A DNA stretch of 64,000 bases from Helicoverpa zea (Eukaryota > Arthropoda > Insecta > Lepidoptera > Noctuidae), in the NCBI RefSeq assembly GCF_022581195.2, contig NC_061459.1:13082001-13146000 (forward strand), read 5' to 3'. Both the position numbers and the translations under genes were made by a program. Below, one piece after another: positions 13,901-25,900 of the stretch. The stretch's first letter is position 1; the number at the start of each line of letters is the position of its first letter. Below the pieces are notes generated by a model that saw only the letters and a program-made list of their open reading frames with translations, did no database searches and was not told where the DNA came from.

Positions 13901-16900
13901 ACGACGAAAATAAGTAAACAACAGTTATTTTCAAATGGTTGTAGTTCAGACAGTTTAAATAGAGCTGTGAATAGTATAGCGTACCTATTAGGTACTTTTC
14001 TGTTTTTGTTACTCTTAAAGTTACTTGTGAGGTGATCACATATACAACGAAGTATAGAAGAAGATATTCTGCCTGGACTCCATATAAATTTGAGATAAAA
14101 GGAGAATCATTTTACAAAGCTGGGTATATTTATTCTCTTAATTTGGAAAAAATATTAGTATGGTCAAGCTTAAATTACGGTTATAAATATCCATTAGTAG
14201 GGTTGGTTATTAACATGCAACACAAAGTACCTAAGAATTTGTAAATCAATGTTCTTTCGTAAATCTAATCCTTGTCATGGTATTCAGTCTATGAGATAAT
14301 GAATTCAATCCACTTAGTTATTATGTAGTTGGTGTCATCTTCAATAGCATGACGTAATAGTTTGCTCAGAGTTCCAAAAACTTTCACTCCAATTGTTTTT
14401 GTTCAATCTGAAATAATAACATGGGACAAATAAAGCAATATGTTCACTAACGCCCCAAATTTAATTAAAGCTTGCTATATTTTGGCAAAAGATGCATTTT
14501 GGCAAAACTATCGTTTTTATTTTTAATAATTTATTCTGTAAAAACTCTGGGAATCAAATCGCATTCTTTTTCTTCAAGTAAAGAAAAGCGGTCTCCCTAA
14601 AATTGGTGTTATGGAAAACACGTTCTCAGCCTAATGGTCTTTTGATATTTGGGGAGTCAGAAAATTGAGTTGCCTTTCTGTCGGACAACATAATATATTA
14701 CGGTCAGTTTTCGGTCAGTGAGAGCGCGGCTTTATCAATACGTAGGTGTGTCTGCGAGGCGGAGTCATCGAACTCTCCGGGGGTTGCTGGAACTTCGCAA
14801 AACTTTCCCGTTTCTCTCCGGAGATAGAATCGCCGAGTTCCAATTGAATATTCTATTGTATTCATGATTTCAAATACCTTTTCAATTCAACAGAAGGGGA
14901 CGTTTAAATAAAAGTGTAAAGTTTGGTTTGAATAAGCTGCGCATCGTTTTTGATGGCGAAGGGTGTTGATAAACAGCCAGGGTTTTCCTCACGGTTTAGG
15001 CACAAATAAAAGAATGGTTGTTAAAAACTCCCCCGTGTCCCCTGAGGGTTGACTTCTTCGTGACGGGCGGTCACGTGACCGGTGACGTCGGAACACTTGC
15101 ACGACATGAAAGGCCACGCTAAGCGAATAAAAAATGAAGAATAATTGAAGGAATTCGTCTTAACGTTAACTTGGATCGTCTCGAGTTACAACCGGAATAA
15201 ATCGTGATAGTAAACACGCGTCATTTGTTCTGGGATCGTTTATTTAGTACGGATATAGTGAATGACAGATTTATTAGTTTGAATTCTGATTTGGTACCGT
15301 GAAATGTATTGTGGGGCGGCGGTGGTCGCGGGTCGCGTGCCACCCCTCGCGTGTCGCCGCGGGGGACTATCACGTCACTCTCGCGAGATATTATTTCGTC
15401 ATCTCGTTCCCCCTCTTGTGATTTAAATCTCGGTTGCGCACTTCATTTCTCGTGATTCTGCTGACACATTCCTATGAATTGATTTGAGGGTTTATTGAGA
15501 AGAGGTTTTTTATTGAATTGATTTACTTCAAAGGGCCTTGGTTAAGCTTAGAGTTTATTGGATGTAATAAGTGAGAAAGTCAAGGTTTCTCTTTTTGCAA
15601 TACCTATGTTCTGAATTTTGGCGTATAAAATTACGGTTCAAAATTTATCTCTGCAGAAATCTAAGTGGTCCCAGGTTTCAGCTGCATTGCAGCATTGCGA
15701 GTCCGCTGCGCCGCAGTAATCTCACGTTTGGCAAACATATGTACACAACTGGCTAAAGTATTCTGCCAAACGCCAATAAAGCATTAAATCCATTTTATTA
15801 CTTTCTATGACGTGTCGTGGAATTCTAGAACTTTACAGAAGTCTTTAATGCCTTTTGTTATTAGTTTCAGTCAATGGTAATTTCAATTTTCTATGAATAT
15901 TAAGATTGAGTCAGACAGATTTGAGAGACGAGATATTTATTTATCGTTTTTAATTTCGTCCGTCGAACAGTTTTGAGAGGATTTCTGAGACACGAGATTT
16001 CAAATTGATTGTTTTAGCTGATAGCATATTATGTAGTTCGTCTTGCAGGGGAAATTGTCGGAAAATTTTAACCTAATGTTTCATAATGTTTGTACAGTTT
16101 TATTATTTCACAAAAAGTACTGTCTAATATTTAATCCTGCTACATTATTTATTGGGATTATAAATAACAATGGAATGTAGAGATATTTCTACGAAATAGG
16201 GCAATAAACTAAACTTAGCTAGAACTAGTTACAATGTATCTGACAGTTACGCCGTACTTCTAGTTTGTAAACTGTCGAGACATTGAATACAAACGACTTT
16301 ACAAACTTACAATCGAACTGTCGAGTTTTAGACAAATCGACGTGATCGAAACCTGCTGTTCTATACTTGTGACTTTCTATTCAAGTGAAATATATGTAGA
16401 GGATATCTTCAAATATATGGTTTGAAATGTATGTTGTAAGTTTCAGATCATTATTTAAGATTCCTCTATAGAATTTGTTACCTATATATTTTACCAGAGA
16501 ACTGTTTGATGAGAGAAAGATTAGTATTTTTGTGATATAAGAATGGAATGAAACATAAAAGTGCATGGACCGTGGACCTATGACTTGGGGTGTAACTTAT
16601 GCTCCCATCAATTTCTAATAAAAGTAAAATCATATCTCGCGTGTTACAAGAGAAATGTTTGTAAAACTGCCATCAAATATGAAGCAGACATACAATAGCA
16701 TGTCTGGTTTTAAACTGTCACCCGCGTGGCACTGACAGGTTGCTCGGGCCCTGGGCCCCGGCGACGGGCCCCGGGCGACATGACAGCTTACAAGCTGGCT
16801 GTTTCGATTCATACGAGTTACATGTTGATGCGTTCCACTTTCCATTCATTTGTTATGTGATGTAAAACGTGTTGTGGAGTTTGTCCTTATTTGTTAGGGG

Positions 16901-19900
16901 TTGTCAGTTTTGTTAGTTTTTATTAGCTTTAGGACGTTTTAACTAAGACTTTGTTCAATTGAAGCGGCAGTTTGTGTCATATTGAAGAGTAAGTTTAAAG
17001 GACGGTCTTTGCTGTAACATTTTGGGCCAACCCCAAATAAGAAATTGATATAAGGGCAGGAGAATGATAAATGATGAGTCTATAGTAATTTAACTTTGAT
17101 ACTAGCCCTCGATACGGAATATTTTAATTAACAACGAAGTCTGTTACGCTTTCTATTCAATTAAGATACTTGAACATTTCAGTTAGATAGGCAGAATTAA
17201 TTCCATATTCTAGAATTATCTGGAAACTAATAAAGAAAGGAAATCTTTCGGAGAAATCAGTGAATCAAGATAATAGTTCTGGCGTACTGCCAGCCTGCTG
17301 CGATCGTTACCACTCAAGGACTCCAAGATCACGATAGTACCTACACACACTACTACACTATACATAAGTACATTACACACACTAGTAAGCACAAATACAC
17401 GTGTAGGCTAAAACATGTAGGAGTATGCTAGGCTATCAACTGATTGCTTATGAATTTATTTTACTGCAATAGGATTAGTCAGTTGTGAAACTGAAAAAGA
17501 ATTTTCTGGCTTTGGAAAATTTTACCGTCTATTTTTAATGTCTCATTATAATTTTAAAGTTCTATTGCATGTCAAGTTTAAGTTTCGTCTAACGCTGAAG
17601 GATTCAAAACGTAACCTCTTACAACAGAAAATGTCGTTTTCCAAAACAACTATATGAAGTTACGACTGTGTTCCACAAAGATTTTTCAATTTATAGTTTA
17701 GCTTCAAATATGCATATTTTTGGTGTACAACCTATAATTTTGGTATTAGGAGAATCTCGTTCCCTGCAAGTGGAGGGCGCAGTGTTCGAGCGCGCTGCCG
17801 AACTCCTGCGTCGCTCGCCCGAGTTCACGGTGCTGGCCTCACTGCGCCAGGAGCCCGCCAACTCCGGCACCATACTGTCCTTCTCGCACGGCTACAACAG
17901 GTAACGAATGCTCGATGTTGTAGCTCTGTTCATTTTATTCTGTCTTTAAGTATTTAGCACGTACTGCTTATGTGTTATTTTTATTATGTAAGTTGGTTGT
18001 TTTGGGGTTACATAATTTACGTATTGAAATGTGAAGGGAAATTGATTTCAAGTAAATACGGAAAAGACCAAATAAAATACACAACGGTGTTTTGTTCAAA
18101 TAAATGATAAAAGAGTGCGTAGCGCCTACGTAGCTCTCGCTACGCGGCGTAGCACTTTTTGTAGCGACCGCGGCCACGGTTGCCGTAGCTACCAGAATAT
18201 GATAAGTTGATGTTTGGATAATTAAATTGCTGAAGTCCCGATTTCACGACTTAATTATATATTCATCTGGTACCGAGTAGTGGAAGTGGATGGCGCGGCC
18301 GAGCTGCGGCGGGCGAGGCGCGGCGAGGGCGCGGCAGCTGCGACGCGCCGCTCCGCACGGTGAGTTCTAGATCTCAACATCGCTGCGCGCGCGCATGCCT
18401 CCCGCGCGACTGCGGGCGCCATGCGCGCGCGCTCTAGGGGAGAATCATGTATCTTGGAATGTCCTGTGCCTCGGAATGTCCTCCTCGATCCATCCGTTGA
18501 CCTGATTGCGCTCACTGTCACATCTGCATGGATGTATGTGTGCGCGGACGGGCCGGCTTGCATGCGCCCCGCGCCCCCCGCGTCCTCCGCCGCCGTCCGT
18601 CTTGTGTTCTGTGTCTTGACGTTTTGTGTTCTGTATATGTCCGACCGCCCCTTATGATCCTCGTTCGATGTTCTGTTACCTGGATGTTGATGTTAGTGGT
18701 CGCCGTGCGGCCGGCCGCATCGCCGCTTCGCGCTACACCGAGGGGACTCCGCCGAGCCGATCCGCACTTGCATTCCAAGCGACATGGCAATCCTTTTTGT
18801 CTCGTATTGTGTCTAATGCCTCGCGCGGCGCACTCGCCGTCTCCGCGCTCTGTTGAATCGTAATTAACTGTTCAGTCAAAAATTCTCCCTTAAAAGTACG
18901 AATGCGGACACCGCGCACCGCCCGGAGCGACTAACCAGACACCTTAGCGTCTCTGTGGACACCGAACGCAATTCGTTCCGAGGTACATGGTCCCCCATCC
19001 TGGCCGAGCGATATTGAGATGTAGAGCGAGCCGAGGCCCGCTCGCGGCCGGTCCCGTCCCGTCGCCGTCCGATATATGTGTTGTTTGCTTTGTTTATGTG
19101 TACCTCGGAACAGTATGCGAGGGCGGGGCGAGTCGCTCGCGGGCGGGTGTCATGTGAGTCGCGTGTGCCAGGTACCTGGAGGTGCAGTCGAGCGGGCGGC
19201 GCGACGAGGTGCGCCTGCACTATGTGGCGGCCGGCGGCACGGCGGCGCGCGTCGAGACCTTCCCGTTCCGGCTGGCGGACGGCGCGTGGCACCGCCTGGC
19301 GGTGGCCGTGTCGGGCGCGCAGGCCACGCTGCTGGTGGACTGCCACCCGCTGTACCGCCGCCTCATCCCGCCGCCCGACCGCAACTTCACGCAGCCGCAG
19401 CTGGCACTCTGGCTCGGTCAGAGAAATAGCAAACATTCCTTATTTAAGGTAATTTCCTAACTATACTTAACTGATATATCTTTAAAATTAAGAAAATAAA
19501 CATTATGTGACTATTATTTGCTTTTAATTCCAGGGTACATTACAAGAAGTAAGACTGGTAAGCGGGCCTCACGGCTACCTGGCACAATGTCCGGGGCTGG
19601 ACTCGGAATGCCCCACGTGTGGGCAATTCGCTCTGCTGCAGGCTACTGTGCAGGAGCTCACTACACATATCCATGACCTCTCACTCAAGGTGACCACCTT
19701 TTTCTTCACAAACCTTCAAAATATTGTAAGTTAGTTGGTTGGTTTTTATGGTGTGGTTATGTGTTCCAGTTGGTTGGCACAGAGGCGCGGTTGGCACGTC
19801 TGGAACAATGTGATTGTCAGAAGTCGTGCTTCTCAAACGGCACAGTCCACGCCGACGGCGCCTCGTGGCAACGAGACTGCAATCGCTGCTCCTGTGTGGT

Positions 19901-22900
19901 ATGCACCTTAGTTTTTATATCCGTACTTGACATTTAAGTTCTTTCACTTTCGGAAGAGACCTTTGTGACGTTAATTTGGTTCAAAAGCGTTGTTCATGTT
20001 GTGATGTTCCAGCACGGCGAGATAACGTGCAGGCCAGTCGAGTGCGATCGAGCTGAGTGTAAGAACCCGGTGCTGCACCCGGGGGAGTGTTGTCCAACAT
20101 GTTTAAGTAAGTAAACCCTCCGAACGACGTATATATTCTTAAAAGACAGATCAGAAGGGGTAGACAAACATTAAAAACACATAATTCATAGACATACAAC
20201 CGTGCAAGTTTTATTGCTTACGAACATTACTTTTATAAATGATTTAACGATATCAAAACGAAGTTATTAAAAATACAGCATTCAAGATAATTTGGAAATC
20301 ATGTCAACTCTGAAGGTCTGTCATCGCAGTCGACGTCTTAACTTCTTCTTCTTGCCAGCCTGCTCGGTGCAGGATGGGCGCAAGGAGGATTGACATCTAA
20401 AACGGCCGTTCCTGACGGCGTGGCGTCCTCGACCGCATCTTCATCCACGTCGTTGACTGCACCTTCATCCACGCTTTCACCATCATTCGCGTCATTAGCC
20501 TCAGGTCTATCTTCCCCAAGGGAACCAGCATGAGGTTGCTCGTATTCTGAAACATATGTGGGAAACATATCAATATTCTGCCCGGCGTCGTGAATAAGAC
20601 TGAAGCATACATCTTGAAGAAAATAAAATAAAACTTCCTTTTACTTTTATTTGTTACTCGTACGTACCATGGGCGCATGTGTGCACTTCAAGCGCCCACA
20701 GACAAAAATGTATAAAAAATATTAAAACAAAAAGAAAAAGTAGCTTCAGACTTATCACGGATGGAAAAATGTGATTCAGTGCATAGTGAATGACAGAATC
20801 CGGATTTCCATCACTCCCCATACACTGCCGGGTGACAGAGGCTCAACCAACGTTTGCATATCATTGATGACAGAGGCTCAACCAAGGTTTGCGTGCCATT
20901 GGAGACAGAGGCTCAACCAAAGTTTGCGTGTCATTGGAGACAGAGGCTCAACCAAAGTTTGCGTGTCATTGGAGACAGAGGCTCAACAAAGGTTTGCGTG
21001 TCATTCGTGATAGAGGCTCAACGTCATAAAGGTTTGCATGTCATTTGACGCCTTCATAGCATAGGCGCGCAATTAAGCCGTTTAGGTTGCATACTATGAC
21101 GACGTGAAACAGAGACCCATACCGTCGTATGTTCTCTCAGCGGCCTCCAGGGTAACACCGCCACGGTATAAACAGAGACCCGTACATTCATACGTTCTCA
21201 AAGTGGTCTAGACAACTAGCACCACCAGTGTGTCAAAGTCAAAATCAAAGAAAAGACCATTTCCAAGCTAAAATCACAGTCTAGGTCAAAATCAGTCATT
21301 GAAAGTAGGCCAATTAGATCAACACATCAATATTCATGCACCCTTTCATGGCACGCACACAGAGACTCACGCATGTACATTCGAACGTCCTCAAAGTCCT
21401 TGTCCTTGTCAAATTGCCTCGCAGCTCTCAAAGAAAGCTGAGGAGGTGTCCACTTGCTTCGCCACAGCGGAAGCAGTGGCGTTCTAACAAACTTTTATGA
21501 GAGGTGCATTTCGCTCGGCCACTGCTGACCATTCATTTGAACGATTTAAGTTTTCAAAGAAATAAATCCATGACTTAATTATAACTTTGACATCATCATC
21601 ATCATCATTGGCCACAGAGCATCTTGGTCAGATGATTGTGGCAGTGCTTGTCTATGCGGTTATTAGTGCCGCAAGCACTTTCTTTTATGGCTAAATAAGC
21701 CAATAGCTGCACGACACACATAACTTTGACACATAAAATCAAAATAGTAATCCAAAATATCATCGTTACTCATTGTTAATCACGTACCAACAAACATAAG
21801 TGATCAACGGTTAAAATTGACACGTATGTAGTTTTAATCATTTTTTTATAAAATAATGGTAAAAGGTCATGATGGGACCAACAAATTGAAAGTATATAAG
21901 ATCAGACTTCCCTTAAGACTCCATATAAGGTTATTTCAATTGACGTTGCCACCTTACAACACCATGACGACCACCAACAAGGAATTAGCCAGCAATATTG
22001 GGCCGCGCCGACACGGCCATTCTGCGCTCTACACGTCCTCGTGTAAGTGCACTGTAACAGAAATAATACCAAGGAAAATCTTTTCGTTCGGTCACTTCTG
22101 ACCATAAAAAAATATCGATTGGTTGATAGTCCCCAACAGTTCCCCATTCTGTGGACACACTAGAACAAACAAACGAGTACGTTTCCAGTTGTTCGAAAGA
22201 ACCGTAAACACACGGTGTTCACTAAGTAGTCAGCAAAAACGTAACTCTAAAGGTCGGACTTTAAAGCCACACAGGCACTCTTCGTCGCTTAACTACTAGT
22301 AACACTTGCAACTAACAGTAGTTTTCGCATGGGTACTTGCTGCTGAGCATTGATCCAATGTAACGCACAATATTTACCAGTGCCAGTACGAGCCACACGA
22401 GGAATTACGAGGACTTAACTACCAGGCTTAACTTAGTCTGTTCCATAATTGAGCTCGGCTCAATAAGTCTTATTCGTAAATGCATTATTATGTGACGTCA
22501 TCTCACGGGTATCACAATTGAAATACTTATTTCAGCTAAGAGAAAAATTGTCTCGGATGTATGACTGAATAGCGTCTAAACCAGTTGCTGGTCATAACAG
22601 CGATTCTCTCTAAGGAGATCAGCCAGCCGCGCAGGGCACACTATAGCTCACAAGCATTTGGGCAGACACAGATGCACTGTTACTCTCACATTTCGTTGAG
22701 ACGGTAAACCAATACAACCGGAGAGATATCAAGCGCATGATCAACATTTATAAACTCACTGATGGATAGATGTCTATCACGAACTTATAGATTTCGGGCT
22801 ACTTTTGGGAGTTTTTCTCCCCACAAAGTGATTTCCGCCCGACCCGGGGATCGAACCCGAAACTGGACAGCAGTCGTGCTGTGCGTCTGCCAGACCAATG

Positions 22901-25900
22901 AGGCCAATGCGAACTCAACTTGAGAACCACATGGAAAATAAAACAGATCACCCGATCGCCTGAATGCATGATATACCAGGCATACTATCCACTCGCTCTC
23001 ATCATTCGAGCAATGTCGTGCGATGTGTTGACCGTCGGCACTCCGTACAGCATGCAGGAATAAAGCAAGCGCAAGAAGTGTGAAACTGCAGCACATAGGT
23101 CGTCAAATTATGTGCTTCTCACGTAGTTAATCTCATTGTGTTTTTAGGTTTCAGTTTGTCTCCGATATCTGCAGACAGAAGGTTAAAGAAGTAGGCTTTG
23201 GGCTAGATTCAGACATCTGAGTACTTAAACATGAATTGACGAACTCTCATGCATTATTAGTAAGGATTATAAGTGAACATAATCATTTTAATAAGAAAGC
23301 GAAAACTAAGCTGTCATTGTTAGTCAGGCTTCCAGATTGTTAAGAATCATTGCCATTTACTAGGAGTAGTCATTTCAATTAATGCCTTCCTCTAAACAAA
23401 TCTTACATTAATGCTGTCTTCCATGCCTCAGCTATCAGTCCTCCAAACCTTACAGGGACTTTCCCGGGAGGCATCAGAGCAAGAGTATTACAAATATGAA
23501 ACAGCTCTATACTCAATACTCAATTCTTTAATGCACACCATAATGTTTACAGTTGTTGTTCTATAGGTAATTTATGTCACAATTATGGACCCTGTCGGGC
23601 ACAGCACATACAATGGTAGGAGAGAGGAGGAAGCGCACTGACTGTTTAATGCTAGGTCTATTCCCGGTCGCCGCGATGCCAATGCAAAGGCCTTACAGGG
23701 GTATATTCCGAGTCACTCCTTAATTAAACGTAGGTACAGCAAAACATAATGTTAAGTAGATTTATGAGATTAAATGTTCATAAAGTAAAAACTCGTAACA
23801 ATTAGTAGTTGGTAATGTACTGGACGTGAGACCTATAAATTTGCTAGAAAATTAAGCTCCCAATTTCAATATTCCAGAACTCGCGCAACTTAGTGCACAC
23901 TTCTGCTAAGGCCATTGACATTTTCCTTTGTCAACTATAAAGTAATCTGTGGCTAAACGGTGAAGAACCAGTAAGGCTAAATTGTGAGCTTCCTAGCAAG
24001 CGATGTCGTAAGGACAAACTTGTTTAGTGATTGTGAGTGTGTGAGTGTGTGACTGTGAGTGTACGATTGTGACTGTGTACTGAGAAGGTATAGGTAATTC
24101 TACACCACAATCTGAAGTCTGACGCACAATTTGAGGTATACTCAGTCAGTGTACGTTATAAATAATAGGTAAGCAATTGCTCAAAACTGGTAGCAGCAAA
24201 CTGATATTTCTGTATTTAGTAGAAAGTGTCATAAATGGGGTAGTATATGAAGTAAATTCATTGAGCTCTGTTTAGTCTAGCTTGCATGCAAAGACATTTA
24301 GTTAAATGTGATAAGCCAAAACATTTCAAAAGCAGATAGAAGATGTATCTCTTTGCTTCTACTATTTAGCCATCATTATTGCAGTTTCCACTGTCATGCA
24401 AACACTTTCGGAAACTTCAAAACATAGGTTTTGTATTAAGAACTAAAATTAATCGAATATTTCTGGCGCATTTCGAGAATCGAACCCGAGTCGTCGCGCA
24501 CTGCAAGCCAATAAGAGGATTTACTATAGTTGCGTATGACTGAATTTCTTAACTATTTATAACAGATAAGATACATAAGAACTGGATTGATCACCAAGCA
24601 TTATCACTCCATGCTTCTTGTAATATCTCTTCAAACAGCGCTAGGCCTTAGCGCTTTATAATCAGCAGGGAGTCACATTATGTGACACCACAGCGAGACA
24701 AGAGTAGAGGTTCCTTCCACACGAAAAGCACGAGCGACCTCGCGATATCTTGATGAGCTGCTTCACTCGACAGACAGGATACATGTTTCCAGCTCACGTA
24801 TTAGATACTATTCTCGCCATAAGACAAATTAACCACATGAAAGATAAAACACAATATCTGGATAACAACTTTGATATGTCACCATGGAAACCGGTGATGT
24901 TTTTTTTTGTAGCTACAACCGGCCTTTTTATATAAGTAGAAATTATTTCCCATTATTTCTTAAAATGTATCCAAGAATAATGAAAACAACACCCATACTC
25001 TTCTTTCAACAAAATTTTTAGTACAGCAAATCATGCATCGCACAGAATATTCAATTTGTTTTAACAGTTGGCAGTTTTAGGGCTTTTTGTTGAAGTCATT
25101 TTCTAAAAGCGTGGTAAAAGGTAGCGACACGATACAGCGCTTCTTCTTTCCTTCTCAACGCCAGACATACTTATACCTCGTATTATGATAAATTGAAAAG
25201 TTTCAGCCCTATCTGCAAAATTCATAATCCAAAACTGTCCAAATCATAAAATATTGGTCATAAATTTATTATCTGCAACTTGTAAAACTTCAACACGGCT
25301 TTTCAGAGCCACTGTCTTCGAGCTTCAGTGCTTTACTCATCCTGAAAAAGAAATCCAAGAGGTTCACTCTAAAACACAAATCTGCTGCTGTAAGGAATCT
25401 TCGTAAGATCGAACTGAGGCAGTTCCAGCTGGTGGGCTATCTTCAGTATCTCCAGTATTCGATCGCTTTTTGTTTTACAAACAAGACACAGCAGCTGTCA
25501 CTTTTCCTCTTGCAATTTCTAGTCAAGACTTCGACCAGTTCTTTGCCATAATGTTGATGTTGTGGCTTCCAATGTGCTGTCGGTTATATCGTGGTTGTGT
25601 CACAGTACATAGGGATCATTCATAGAATCGCAACGGTATCGGAACTATAACTAGTTCATACTTTTTCTTCAGAATACTCTCGAGCGTAAGAATAAAACTT
25701 ATTTACGGTTGAGATGTAATTTCAATAACAGAACAAATAATTACTGAATTTAGACGGCAAACGAAACGGTAAAGAACGCGTGGCTATCCCACTTCTGATC
25801 TTAAAAGACAGATCAGAAGGGGTAGACAAACATTAAAAACACATAATTCATAGACATACAACCGTGCAAGTTTTATTGCTTACGAACATTACTTTTATAA

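Noticed and set aside
18255..18863. Overlapping long ORFs on both strands
   Set aside because: They result from high GC and few stop codons in the intron; Arg/Ala-rich low-complexity products with no family signal.
22785..23096. 103-residue minus-strand ORF with a signal-peptide-like start
   Set aside because: Its C-terminal part is the tRNA-derived head of a SINE (same family as 28598-28964), so the ORF is explained by the repeat; no splice or homology support.
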